A stretch of DNA of 64,000 bases from DASZPL01 sp035550315 (lineage in GTDB: Bacteria > Actinomycetota > Actinomycetes > JAFAQI01), in NCBI GenBank assembly GCA_035550315.1, contig DASZPL010000117.1:6456-70455 (forward strand), read 5' to 3'. The notes beneath the pieces are model-generated. The model was given only the letters and a program-made list of their open reading frames with translations. It ran no database searches and was not told the origin of the DNA. Positions 16,033 through 24,095 of this stretch are shown here, one piece after another. The position numbers and the translations under genes were made by a program. Positions within the stretch are counted from its first letter, which is position 1. Each line of letters starts with the position of its first letter.

Positions 16033-16548
16033 ATGACGGCCGACGAGGTCGTGCCGCTGACCGATCCTGTCGCCGGGTTGCCCCGCGTCGGCGTCGGCGT
16101 CGACGTTCACCCGTTCGCCGCTGGCCGCCCACTCGCGCTGGCCTGTCTGAGCTGGCCGGAGGAGCCGGGCTTGGCCGGTCACTCCGACGGTGACGTGGTC
16201 GCGCACGCCGCCTGCGACGCGCTGTTGTCCGCTGCCGGGCTCGGTGACCTCGGCAGCCAGTTCGGCACCGCCGAGCCGGGCTGGGCCGACGCCACCGGCG
16301 CGGCCATGCTCGCCGAGACCGCGCGGCGGTTGACCGCGGCCGGCTGGGCGATCGGCAACGTCGCCGTACAGCTGATCGGGCAACGCCCGCGGATCGCCGA
16401 CCGGCGGGAGGAGGCGCAAGCCGCGCTCTCCAACGCGGTCGGTGCGCCGGTCACCCTCTCGGCCACCACGACCGACGGACTCGGCCTCACCGGACGCGGC
16501 GAAGGGCTCGCTGCCATCGCCAGCGCCCTCGTGATCCGCCGGCGCTAG
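16033..16548 (+). CDS. ispF: 2-C-methyl-D-erythritol 2,4-cyclodiphosphate synthase
   Basis: IspF cyclises CDP-methylerythritol 2-phosphate in the MEP isoprenoid pathway. The 171-residue protein has the metal site VGVDVHPF (D and H near residues 24-26), GHSDGDVVAHAACDAL with its second His, the DLGSQFG loop and the C-terminal TTTDGLGLTGRGEGLAAIA. Length and motifs are normal. In related genomes ispD lies between carD and ispF or is fused to ispF; here neither is the case. The gene after it is a probable insertion separating ispF from cysS. Confidence 0.93.
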   Translation: MTADEVVPLTDPVAGLPRVGVGVDVHPFAAGRPLALACLSWPEEPGLAGHSDGDVVAHAACDALLSAAGLGDLGSQFGTAEPGWADATGAAMLAETARRLTAAGWAIGNVAVQLIGQRPRIADRREEAQAALSNAVGAPVTLSATTTDGLGLTGRGEGLAAIASALVIRRR

Positions 16549-16576
16549 AGCCGCCAGTTCGCCCAGCGCCAACCCG

Positions 16577-16631
16577 CGTTGTCGACCTGACGTGGCGAAA
16601 CCGCCGAATTCGGCGCGGCAACTCGACAACG
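16577..16631. repeat. 55-bp palindromic repeat, copy B
   Basis: It begins CGTTGTCGACCTGACG and ends ACTCGACAACG. By hand alignment it matches copy C (17661-17715) at 46 of 55 positions in the same orientation. B and C bracket the AbiEi/DUF559 gene. Confidence 0.8.
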
Positions 16632-16676
16632 CTCGTGCGGGGCGCGATGTGCCTGCAGACCAGCGCGTCGTCGACG

Positions 16677-16685
16677 TTGTCCACA
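16677..16685 (+). other. Single DnaA-box-like nonamer
   Basis: TTGTCCACA equals the actinobacterial DnaA-box consensus. It is one isolated site in the 105 bp between repeat copy B and the AbiEi/DUF559 gene; no cluster is present, so this is not an origin. It may be chance or a titration or regulatory site. Confidence 0.3.
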
Positions 16686-16736
16686 GTTGCGGAGTCGACC
16701 CGAGCGGTGCGTCTTGGCGACAACCACGCTGCGCGC

Positions 16737-17657
16737 ATGCGTGCCGAACTCATCGCGGCGATCCGTGCCCGCGGCGGCATCTGTACCCGCGACGAAGCGT
16801 GCGGTGTTGCGGCCGTGCACGTGGTCGACGACGCCGTCCGGGTCGGCGCGTTGCGGGTCGCAGCGCCGGCGGTCTATGCCTTGCCGGAGCTGCCAGACAA
16901 CACCGAGCTGCGCCGGCGGGTGGCGCTCGCGCACCACCGCGATGGCGCGTTGTCCCACACCGATGCGCTGGATGTCTGGGGCTTGCCTGGCGCGCTTGAC
17001 GGATCGGTACATGTCACGGTTCGCGGCGATCACTCTGCCTGCCTGGCCGACGGCGTGAAGCTGCATCGCCGCCGCTACTTCCGCGATGAGCCGGGCGTCG
17101 TCCGGGTTCGCGATGGCCTACGCGTCGTTCGAATCGAGCAGGCAGTGATCGACAGCTGGCCGTTGTTGCCGGCGCTCGACCAGCGGGCGCCGGCGATCAT
17201 CGCGGTCCGTGACCGACGTACGACGGGTGCCCGCCTGTTGGCGTCACTGGCTAAGCAGCCGTGGGTGCCCGGGGCACGCCAGATGGGCGAGCTCTTCGGC
17301 TTGCTCGACAGCGGCCTCCATAGCGAGCTCGAAATTTGGGGTCACGCCAACGTGTTCACCGACTCGCGCCTCCCGCCATCGACCACGCAGCGCGCCGTCC
17401 GCGTCGGGTCGCGGCGGGTCTATCTTGATCGCGCCTTTGACGACGTGATGCTCGACGTTGAGCTTGACGGCGCGGCGTACCACGGCACGCCGGGCCAGCG
17501 AGAGCGCGACCTTCGACGTGACGCTGCGCTGGCCCGGCTGGGCTGGCTCACCGTGCGCTACTCGCATCCACGACTGCACGCGGAGCCAGCCGAAATCGTC
17601 GGCGAGGTGCTCGACATCATCACCACGCGCCGGCGGCAATTCGGGCGCGCCTCCTGA
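16737..17657 (+). CDS. AbiEi-type HTH / DUF559 endonuclease-like protein
   Basis: A 306-residue protein of a class common in actinobacteria. The N-terminal part (residues 1-60) resembles the winged-helix AbiEi_4 antitoxin domain (RGGICTRDEACGVAAVHVVDDAVRVGALRVAAPAVY), the middle is a conserved linker domain, and the C-terminal 90 residues resemble the Vsr/PD-(D/E)xK-like DUF559 fold with VELDGAAYHGTPGQRERDLRRDAALARLGWLTVRY. Role unproven; no AbiEii toxin partner is adjacent. It separates ispF from cysS and is bracketed by two 55-bp repeats, suggesting it arrived as a cassette. ATG 16737 fits the family N-terminus; upstream in-frame starts exist. Confidence 0.75.
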   Translation: MRAELIAAIRARGGICTRDEACGVAAVHVVDDAVRVGALRVAAPAVYALPELPDNTELRRRVALAHHRDGALSHTDALDVWGLPGALDGSVHVTVRGDHSACLADGVKLHRRRYFRDEPGVVRVRDGLRVVRIEQAVIDSWPLLPALDQRAPAIIAVRDRRTTGARLLASLAKQPWVPGARQMGELFGLLDSGLHSELEIWGHANVFTDSRLPPSTTQRAVRVGSRRVYLDRAFDDVMLDVELDGAAYHGTPGQRERDLRRDAALARLGWLTVRYSHPRLHAEPAEIVGEVLDIITTRRRQFGRAS

Positions 17658-17660
17658 CCG

Positions 17661-17715
17661 CGTTGTCGACCTGACGCGGCGAAATCGCCAAATCTGACCC
17701 GTCAACTCGACAAGG
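17661..17715. repeat. 55-bp palindromic repeat, copy C
   Basis: It starts CGTTGTCGACCTGACG three bases after the DUF559-type gene stop and ends ACTCGACAAGG. It shares orientation with copy B; its inner region AAATCGCCAAATC also matches the reverse complement of copy A. Confidence 0.8.
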
Positions 17716-17743
17716 CTTTGGTGGCGGTGGTCGCCGGCGCCAA

Positions 17744-17749
17744 TAACCT
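17744..17749 (+). promoter_or_regulatory. Putative -10 box before cysS
   Basis: TAACCT ends six bases before GTG 17756 with no ribosome-site sequence between, so cysS appears to start a leaderless transcript of its own rather than being read from ispF. Confidence 0.5.
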
Positions 17750-17755
17750 TGCTGC

Positions 17756-19138
17756 GTGGCGTTGCGGCTGTATGACACCCGGAGTCGCGGCGTGCGCGAC
17801 TTCGCGCCGCTGCGTGCCGGCGTGGCCTCGATGTACGTCTGCGGGCCGACCGTGCAAGGCGCGCCGCACATCGGTCACGTCCGGTCGGCGGTGTCGTTCG
17901 ACGTACTGCGCCGCTGGTTGACGGCCAGTGGCTACGACGTCGTCCAGCTGCGCAATGTGACCGACATCGACGACAAGATCCTGCGCAACGCCGACGAGCA
18001 GGGCGTCGCATGGTGGGCGCTCGCGACCGAAATGACGCGCCAGTTCCAGGCCGGCTACGACGCACTGAACGTGCTGCCGCCGACCGGTGAGCCACGGGCG
18101 ACCGGTCATGTGCCGCAAATGCTGTCGCTCATCGAGCGGCTGATCGGCGGCGGCCATGCTTACGCCGCGGGCGGCGACGTCTACTTCGACGTCGGATCGC
18201 ACCCGACGTACGGCGAGCTGTCCGGCCAGCGGCTTGACGCGATGCAGCCGAGCGAAGATCCCGGCGCCAAGCGCGACCCGCGTGACTTCGCGCTTTGGAA
18301 GGGCGCCAAGCCAGGCGAGCCGTCCTGGGAGACGCCGTGGGGACCCGGTCGGCCGGGCTGGCACCTCGAGTGCTCGGCGATGGCCACGCACTACCTCGGC
18401 AGCGAGTTCGACATCCACGGCGGCGGCCTCGACCTCGTCTTCCCGCACCATGAGAACGAGTTGGCGCAGTCGAGTGCGGCGGGCGACGGCTTCGCGAGAT
18501 GGTGGCTGCACAACGGCCTGCTCAACATCCGTGGCACGAAGATGAGCAAGTCGTTGGGCAACTCGCTGTTCCTCACCGACCTGCTGGCGGCGGCGCGGCC
18601 GCAGGCGCTGCGCTACTTGTTGACGGCGCCGCACTATCGCTCTGAGATCGACTGGACCGACCACGCGCTGGCCGAGGCGGATGCGGCGTACTCCCGAATC
18701 GAAGGGTTCCTGACCCGCGCCGCGGATAAGTACGGCGAGCCGGACGCCGATGCCGCGGTGCCGGCGAGCTTCGCGAATGCGATGAACGACGACCTCGCGG
18801 TGCCGGCGGCGATCGGCGAACTGCACGAGACCGTGCGCCGTGGCAACAGCGCAATTGCCGGCGGTGACGACGCCGGCGCCCGCACCGCCTTCGCCGAGGC
18901 GGCCGCGATGACCAAACTGCTCGGGTTGTGGCCCGGCGACTTCGCCGGCGAGGCGAGCGACGGCGGTGGCCTTCGCCGGGTCGTCGCCGCCGTCGTGCCG
19001 GCATTGCTGGAAGCGCGCGAGGCCGCGCGCGCCCGCAAGGACTATCCGGAGAGCGACCGGATCCGCGCCGCCCTCGCCACCGCCGGCGTCGTCATCGAGG
19101 ACACCCCTGACGGTCCGCGCTGGCGCGTCGGCAGCTGA
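17756..19138 (+). CDS. cysS: Cysteinyl-tRNA synthetase
   Basis: CysS charges tRNA(Cys). The 460-residue class I synthetase has the zinc ligand Cys in YVCGPTVQ (near residue 29), the HIGH box PHIGH (about 37-41), further zinc ligands in WHLECSAMA and GGLDLVFPHHENE, and KMSKSLGN (about 262-269), followed by a helical anticodon-binding region. Length is normal. MshC, the CysS paralogue of mycothiol synthesis, is an alternative family, but the full-length C-terminal region and the neighbouring rlmB support cysS. The next gene starts 9 bp downstream. Confidence 0.94.
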   Translation: MALRLYDTRSRGVRDFAPLRAGVASMYVCGPTVQGAPHIGHVRSAVSFDVLRRWLTASGYDVVQLRNVTDIDDKILRNADEQGVAWWALATEMTRQFQAGYDALNVLPPTGEPRATGHVPQMLSLIERLIGGGHAYAAGGDVYFDVGSHPTYGELSGQRLDAMQPSEDPGAKRDPRDFALWKGAKPGEPSWETPWGPGRPGWHLECSAMATHYLGSEFDIHGGGLDLVFPHHENELAQSSAAGDGFARWWLHNGLLNIRGTKMSKSLGNSLFLTDLLAAARPQALRYLLTAPHYRSEIDWTDHALAEADAAYSRIEGFLTRAADKYGEPDADAAVPASFANAMNDDLAVPAAIGELHETVRRGNSAIAGGDDAGARTAFAEAAAMTKLLGLWPGDFAGEASDGGGLRRVVAAVVPALLEAREAARARKDYPESDRIRAALATAGVVIEDTPDGPRWRVGS

Positions 19139-19147
19139 GGCGTCGTC

Positions 19148-20092
19148 GTGGCGTCGAAGAAGGGACCGACGAAGGGCACCGGTGGTCACGGCCGCCGACG
19201 GCTGCAGGGGCGTGGTCCGACACCGGCCGCCCAGGACCGGCCCGGTCACCCGGCGCAGCGGCGGGCGCGCGCGGCGGCAAAGCGCGCAGCCTCGTCCAGT
19301 CGCGGCGACGGTGGCGGTCGCGCGGCACGCGGCCGCGCCGGCTCGTCGACCGCTGACCTGGTCGCCGGCCGGAATGCCGTGGTCGAGGCGCTGCGAGCCG
19401 GCGTTCCGTCAACCGCCCTCTACATTGCGCTGGGCCTCGAGCACGACCGGCGGATCGACGAGGCGCGCCGGCTCGCGACCCAGGCCGAGATCACGATCTC
19501 TGACGTCCCGCGCCCCGACCTCGACCGGCTGACATCCGGCGCGCCGCACCAGGGCCTCGCCTTGGCCGCGCGGCCGTTCGACTACCTAGCTGCCGACGAC
19601 TTGCTGCGCCGGGTGGTCGAGCTGTCCGAGCCGCCGCTCGTGATTGCGCTCGACGGGATCAGCGACCCTCACAACCTCGGCGCGATCGCTCGCTCCGCGG
19701 CCGCGTTCGGCGCGCACGGGCTGCTGCTCGCGCAGCGTCGGTCGGCCGGCGTCACGCCGGCTGCGTGGAAGGCGAGTGCGGGCTCGTTGGCCCGGTTGCC
19801 GGTCGCGCGCGCAACCAACCTGGTGCGCACCCTCGGCGACTACGCGCAAGCCGGGCTGATGCTGGCCGGGCTGGACGGGGCCGGCGAGATCGACCTGGAT
19901 CGGCTCGAGCTCGCGACCGGTCCGCTGGTGCTGGTGATCGGCGCCGAGGGCCGCGGGCTCTCACGCCTGGTGGCCGAACGGTGCGACCTGACCGTCCGGA
20001 TCCCGCTCGCCGGGCCGGTGGAGTCACTCAACGCCTCGGTCGCCGCCGGCGTCGCGCTCGCGGAAATCGCGCGGCGGCGTCAGCCTGGCTGA
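19148..20092 (+). CDS. rlmB: 23S rRNA (guanosine-2'-O-)-methyltransferase, TrmH/SpoU family
   Basis: A 314-residue SPOUT methyltransferase of RlmB type. A basic low-complexity N-terminus of about 65 residues precedes the substrate-binding domain (VAGRNAVVEALRAG) and the knotted catalytic domain with ALDGISDPHNLGAIARSAAAFG (motif 1), LVIGAEGRGLSRL (motif 2) and IPLAGPVESLNASVAAGVALAE (motif 3). It uses SAM to methylate the 2'-O of a 23S rRNA guanosine. GTG 19148 is nine bases after the cysS stop, so the two form an operon, as in other actinomycetes. Confidence 0.9.
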   Translation: MASKKGPTKGTGGHGRRRLQGRGPTPAAQDRPGHPAQRRARAAAKRAASSSRGDGGGRAARGRAGSSTADLVAGRNAVVEALRAGVPSTALYIALGLEHDRRIDEARRLATQAEITISDVPRPDLDRLTSGAPHQGLALAARPFDYLAADDLLRRVVELSEPPLVIALDGISDPHNLGAIARSAAAFGAHGLLLAQRRSAGVTPAAWKASAGSLARLPVARATNLVRTLGDYAQAGLMLAGLDGAGEIDLDRLELATGPLVLVIGAEGRGLSRLVAERCDLTVRIPLAGPVESLNASVAAGVALAEIARRRQPG

Positions 20093-20160
20093 GCGTGGAA
20101 GCCGTTCGCCGTCACCCCAATACGCCTCACTCGTTGTTGTGACAGGGCCCGATTCCCCTC

Positions 20161-20181
20161 AATCTGACGAACCGTTAGATT
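20161..20181. promoter_or_regulatory. Palindromic operator candidate upstream of sigma gene
   Basis: The arms AATCTGACG and CGTTAGATT are inverted repeats of nine bases with one mismatch around AAC. The right arm contains TAGATT (20176-20181), a possible -10 for the sigma gene, so a dimeric regulator bound here would block transcription. Confidence 0.5.
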
Positions 20182-20235
20182 CCCCGCAGGTCCAGTGCCG
20201 CTTCCGCAACCCAGCACCCGGAGGGCAGACCGCAA

Positions 20236-20904
20236 ATGCGTTCCATGAGACTTCGGCCCGCGGCGTCGCCGCCGGTCACTCGCACGAATGACGAGGACGT
20301 CGCGTTGGTCGACGCTGCCCGTCGTGGCGACGAGGACGCGCTTGCTGCCCTGCTCGTCAAGTACCGCGGCTTCGCGCGTGCCAAAGCGCGGTCGTACTTC
20401 CTGGTTGGTGCCGATCACGAAGACATCGTTCAAGAGGGCATGATCGGGCTGTACAAGGCAATTCGCGACTTCAAGCCGGACATGGCCTCGAGCTTCCGCA
20501 CCTTCGCGGAGCTGTGCATCACCCGGCAGATCATCACCGCGATCAAGAGTGCGACGCGTCACAAGCACGGCCCGTTGAACAGTTACATCTCGTTCTCGCA
20601 GCCGCTGCTCGTCGACGATGACGGCGACCGTTGTCTGGCCGACGTGCTGCCGATGACCGCGATCTCCGACCCGTGTGACTTGGTGATCAGCGCGGAGCGG
20701 ATCCGCGCGTTGCAGCAGCACTTCGACGATGCGCTATCTGACCTTGAAGCCGAGGTGCTTCGGCTCTACGTCGATGGCAAGAGCTATCTCGAGATCGCCG
20801 GCATGTTGCAGCGGCAGGTCAAGTCGATCGACAACGCACTGCAGCGGATCAAGCGCAAGCTCGACGGTCACCTGCGCGAGCAGGCCATCGCCGACGCCAG
20901 CTAA
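20236..20904 (+). CDS. SigH (Spo0H)-like sigma-70 family factor
   Basis: A 222-residue sigma factor with region 2 (LVDAARRGDEDALAALLVKYRGFARAKARSYFLVGADHEDIVQEGMIGLYKAIRDFKPD, about residues 22-85), a following FRTFAELCITRQIITAIKSATRHKH segment, and region 4 with LSDLEAEVLRLYVDGKSYLEIAGML then QVKSIDNALQRIKRKL. The GADHEDIVQEGMIGLYKAIRD core is typical of the sporulation SigH group rather than of ECF factors. The target regulon is unknown. A 21-bp palindrome overlaps its likely promoter. The downstream neighbour on the same strand is a PASTA kinase gene. Confidence 0.82.
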   Translation: MRSMRLRPAASPPVTRTNDEDVALVDAARRGDEDALAALLVKYRGFARAKARSYFLVGADHEDIVQEGMIGLYKAIRDFKPDMASSFRTFAELCITRQIITAIKSATRHKHGPLNSYISFSQPLLVDDDGDRCLADVLPMTAISDPCDLVISAERIRALQQHFDDALSDLEAEVLRLYVDGKSYLEIAGMLQRQVKSIDNALQRIKRKLDGHLREQAIADAS

Positions 20905-21040
20905 CTGCTGCTGTCGCCGGGCGCGATCACCCGGCGCCGCGGGTCACCTGCAGTGACGCCCCGTTTGTCCTTTCGCGGCCCGGGTACGCCGAGCGCATAG
21001 TCGACCGGTTTGCTGTCCGCACCACCCGCAGGAGAGACGA

Positions 21041-22651
21041 GTGATCCCCGTCCCCGCGCAGACCCCGATCGCGGATCGCTACCGGCTCACCGAACTGATC
21101 GCCGTCGGCGGCATGGGCGAGGTCTGGTCGGCTCGCGACAGCGTGTTGGACCGGCGGGTCGCGTTGAAGCTGTTGCGGTCCGAGTACGCCGACAACGAAG
21201 AGTTCCGCACCCGGTTTCGGGGCGAGGCTCGCGCCGCTGCCTCCGTCAGTGACCCGCACGTGGTCGAGGTCTACGACTACGGCGAGCAACAGGTCGAGGG
21301 CAACGGGTGTGCGGCGTACCTCGTCATGGAGTACGTCGACGGCCCGTCGCTGGCCGACGTGATCCGCTCCGGCCGTGGTTTGTCGCCTCGGGAGACCGCC
21401 GACCTGCTGGCGCAGGCCGGGGTCGGGTTGCAGGCGGCGCATGAGCGCGGACTGGTGCACCGCGACATCAAGCCGGCCAACTTGCTGCGCACTCCGGACG
21501 GCTCGATCAAGATTGCAGACTTCGGCATCGCGCGGGCCGCCGATGCGGTGCCCTTGACCCGCACCGGCACGATCATCGGCACGGCGCAGTACGTCTCGCC
21601 CGAACAGGCGAACGGGCAGCCGGCGACCGCCGCCTCCGACATCTACAGCTTGGGCGTCGTGGCGTACGCCTGCCTCGCCGGACATCCGCCGTTCTCGGAA
21701 GGCCCGGATGTCGCCGTCGCGCTGGCACATTCCACTCAACCGCCGCCTCCGCTGCCCGACTACGTGCCCGACGGCTTGCGGCGGCTGGTGATGTCAATGC
21801 TGGCGAAGTCGCCGGACGATCGGCCGTCGTCGGCGCGCGCCGTGGCAGAGGCCGCGGCAGCCCTGTTGCGCGACGGCACCTTCATCGCCGCGCCGGCTCC
21901 GCCGCCGGACACCCCGACCTCGGCGATGCCCCGCGAGGGCGCAGCGGTTGACCCGTATCCGGTCGATGCCGACCCCGGCGCCACCGCGGTGCTTCCGCCG
22001 GACGAAGCCGTCGCGAGCACGGCGGGCATCGTGCCGTCAGAAGCGCACGGCGTTGCCGGCCGGCAACACCGTCGGCTGCTGATCGGCGGCGTCGTCGCGG
22101 CGCTGGTGTTGGTCGGCGCCGGACTGGCGGCGGCGTTCGCGACGGCCGGCGGTCCCGGCACTGTCGCCGTGCCATCGCTGCACGGCGACCGCCTCGCGGC
22201 GGCGCGACATGCGTTGCAGGCCCGCGGCTTCAAGGTGACGGTGAAGCGCAAGGACGTTGCCGGCAAGCCGGCCGGCGTGGTCACGGCGCAGCGACCAGCT
22301 GCCGGCGCTTCCGTCGACCACGGATCGCGCGTCCGCCTCACCGTCGCCACCGGCACGGTCAAGCTCGCATCCGGTGCGTATGTCGGGCGGACCTACGCCG
22401 CGGCGGCGAAGGCGTTGACCCATCTGGGGCTGACCGCCCATCGGGTCGATCAGCCGAGCAGCCAGCCGAGCGGCACGGTGATCGGCATCGCGCCGACCGG
22501 TGAGGTGCGGACCGACGCGACGGTGACCGTCACGGTCGCCACGCCGTTGCCGGCCGCGCCCGTGACGCCGGCCAAGCCGGCGCAGCCGCACGTTCCGCCG
22601 GGACACATCAAGCACGGCTGGGGCGGCCAGAACGGCCCGGGCGGCCGCTGA
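21041..22651 (+). CDS. PASTA-domain Ser/Thr protein kinase (PknB-like)
   Basis: A 536-residue membrane kinase. The kinase domain (about residues 12-275) has the glycine loop AVGGMGEVWSARD, the lysine in VALKLLR, the catalytic HRDIKPANLL and DFGIARA, and a TRTGTIIGTAQYVSPEQ activation segment with threonines suited to autophosphorylation. A Pro-rich linker leads to one membrane span (about 345-368) and two PASTA repeats outside (about 373-438 and 441-505), which in this family sense muropeptides or lipid II. The tail is His/Pro/Gly-rich. GTG 21041 is preceded by AGGAGAG. It has only two PASTA units versus four in mycobacterial PknB. Confidence 0.9.
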   Translation: MIPVPAQTPIADRYRLTELIAVGGMGEVWSARDSVLDRRVALKLLRSEYADNEEFRTRFRGEARAAASVSDPHVVEVYDYGEQQVEGNGCAAYLVMEYVDGPSLADVIRSGRGLSPRETADLLAQAGVGLQAAHERGLVHRDIKPANLLRTPDGSIKIADFGIARAADAVPLTRTGTIIGTAQYVSPEQANGQPATAASDIYSLGVVAYACLAGHPPFSEGPDVAVALAHSTQPPPPLPDYVPDGLRRLVMSMLAKSPDDRPSSARAVAEAAAALLRDGTFIAAPAPPPDTPTSAMPREGAAVDPYPVDADPGATAVLPPDEAVASTAGIVPSEAHGVAGRQHRRLLIGGVVAALVLVGAGLAAAFATAGGPGTVAVPSLHGDRLAAARHALQARGFKVTVKRKDVAGKPAGVVTAQRPAAGASVDHGSRVRLTVATGTVKLASGAYVGRTYAAAAKALTHLGLTAHRVDQPSSQPSGTVIGIAPTGEVRTDATVTVTVATPLPAAPVTPAKPAQPHVPPGHIKHGWGGQNGPGGR

Positions 22652-22701
22652 CCGGGCGCCAATTGCCGTAGCGTCGAGCGCGTTCATCGGCAGTTTCGAG
22701 C

Positions 22702-22777
22702 GCCCCGTTAGCTCAGCTGGCAGAGCATCCGCCTTGTAAGCGGAAGGTCGTCCGTTCGATCCGGACACGGGGCTCCA
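22702..22777 (+). tRNA. tRNA-Thr (anticodon TGT)
   Basis: A full cloverleaf can be drawn: acceptor GCCCCGT/ACGGGGC, D-loop with AGCTCAGCTGG, anticodon stem TCCGC/GCGGA with loop CTTGTAA, T-loop GTTCGATCC. The anticodon TGT reads ACA threonine codons. The CCA end (22775-22777) is encoded. Confidence 0.95.
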
Positions 22778-22792
22778 GGTCAGTGGGTTTCG

Positions 22793-23488
22793 TCAGGCAG
22801 CGCCCGCCACGATCCGGTCGATGGCGGCGGCCAACCGCATCGGGTCGAACGGCTTCTCCAGCAGGCCGTCGGCACCGGTCCTCCGAACCTCGGCCGCGGT
22901 GAGCGGCGCTGCGGTCAGCAGGATGATCGGCCCGCGGACGTGTGGGCGGAGCTCGACCACCGATCGTTCGACCGGTCCACCCGCCAGATGCACGTCGAGG
23001 AGCACCACGTCAGGCGCGGCTGTTGCGGCGGCCTGCACGGCGGCCGTCACAGTCGGACAGGTCGTGACCGACCAGTCGGTTGTCGACTCGATCGCGAGCC
23101 GGATGACGTCGCGGATCTCCGACTGGTCGTCGATCGCCAGCAGCTGGCGGTGTGTCGAGCGAGCCAGCACTTCGGCCGGTGCGTCCGGCTCGGTCAGCGC
23201 GACGCGAAGCTCGTCGAGCTGGCGCAGCACGACCGAGCGTTCCGCGGTTGGCCCGTCGATGGTTCGGCTGATTTGCTGGACCAGTTGCGAAGCGTGGGAC
23301 CAGCCGTACGTGCCGAGCGTGCCAACCAGTGCGTGCAGATCCTCGGCGGCGTCGTCGTCGAGAACGCCGCCGGCGTCGACCGCGGCGCGGACGCGCGCGA
23401 GTCGCCCGAGCACCGCCGCGCGGTTCTTTCGCCAAAGCGGGTCGAGCAGCCGTCGCATCTCGTCGGCGTCGACATCGGCGGCGCACAT
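22793..23488 (-). CDS. Hpt-REC phosphotransfer/response-regulator protein
   Basis: A 231-residue two-domain signalling protein in an unusual order. The N-terminal helical domain (residues 1-100) has an Hpt-like site HALVGTLGTYG with H52 as possible phospho-acceptor; the usual lysine after it is valine. The C-terminal receiver (residues 115-230) is complete: acidic pair D120/D121, phospho-acceptor D165, T192 and K212. There is no output domain and no histidine kinase nearby. It is the last gene of the TasA/SipW-like run (19 bp after sipW), so it probably relays phosphate to or from the divergent OmpR-type regulator. The Hpt assignment is less sure than the receiver. Confidence 0.75.
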   Translation of the reverse strand: MCAADVDADEMRRLLDPLWRKNRAAVLGRLARVRAAVDAGGVLDDDAAEDLHALVGTLGTYGWSHASQLVQQISRTIDGPTAERSVVLRQLDELRVALTEPDAPAEVLARSTHRQLLAIDDQSEIRDVIRLAIESTTDWSVTTCPTVTAAVQAAATAAPDVVLLDVHLAGGPVERSVVELRPHVRGPIILLTAAPLTAAEVRRTGADGLLEKPFDPMRLAAAIDRIVAGAA

Positions 23489-23507
23489 CGCTAGTCCTCT
23501 GCTCGCG

Positions 23508-24089
23508 CTAGTCGTCCGGCTTAGTTATCGCCGCCTGGATCAGCCGCTTGAGGGCCAGCACCCCGAAACCGGCGGTCAGGAGGATCAGCGAAAGTCGCAG
23601 CAGCGAGTGCTGCATGAGGAGCGCGAGCCGACCCAGCCGGGGCACGGTGGCCACCACCTGCGGAACCAGGTGTGACGTCACCCGCAGATGGAACGGCTCG
23701 GGCGCGGGATTGGCGTCGCCCTTGGTCTGGACGACGGCTTGACCGTGTTGCACGGTGACGCCGACGATGCGGTGCACGTAACGCTGTCCGGGCGCGTTTG
23801 GCAGCGGCAGCACGACGACTTGGCCGACCTTGATCGCGGTCGCCGGCTCCGGTTTGGTGATCAGCAAGTCGCCGGGCCGGAACGCCGGTTCCATGCTTGG
23901 TGACAGCACGGGTGAGAACCCGATCCGTTCGTGGATCACGGTGACCATCCCGGTGACGGCGCCGGCCGCGAGCAGCAGCAGCAGGACGCCGCTGGCAAAC
24001 CGCCAGACGCGGCGGGCGGTCGGGTGCGCCCGGCGAATCCGTGGGCCGTGGACGCGGTGTCGGCCCGCAACGATGGTCGCTGTCGTCAT
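23508..24089 (-). CDS. SipW-type (ER-like) signal peptidase I
   Basis: A 193-residue S26B signal peptidase. It has two membrane spans (about residues 31-52 and 167-188) and, between them, the catalytic Ser65 in VLSPSMEPAFRPGDLL and His106 in RYVHRIVG. Histidine in place of the bacterial lysine marks the SipW/archaeal/ER type. The segment KGDANPAPEPF is the conserved box E region. In Bacillus, SipW processes TasA and TapA; here the two genes just upstream encode secreted proteins, the first TasA-like, so a dedicated maturase role is likely. It begins six bases after the preceding gene. Confidence 0.85.
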   Translation of the reverse strand: MTTATIVAGRHRVHGPRIRRAHPTARRVWRFASGVLLLLLAAGAVTGMVTVIHERIGFSPVLSPSMEPAFRPGDLLITKPEPATAIKVGQVVVLPLPNAPGQRYVHRIVGVTVQHGQAVVQTKGDANPAPEPFHLRVTSHLVPQVVATVPRLGRLALLMQHSLLRLSLILLTAGFGVLALKRLIQAAITKPDD

Positions 24090-24095
24090 CGGTCG

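Noticed and set aside
16677..16685. Perfect DnaA box as sign of a replication origin
   Set aside because: Only one site, with no box cluster, AT-rich unwinding region, dnaA or dnaN nearby.
16737..17657. Complete AbiE toxin-antitoxin system
   Set aside because: The AbiEi-like helix-turn-helix is fused to a DUF559 domain and no AbiEii nucleotidyltransferase gene is adjacent, so a toxin-antitoxin pair cannot be claimed.
17756..19138. MshC (mycothiol ligase) instead of CysS
   Set aside because: The protein has a full C-terminal anticodon-binding region and is followed by rlmB, the usual cysS setting.
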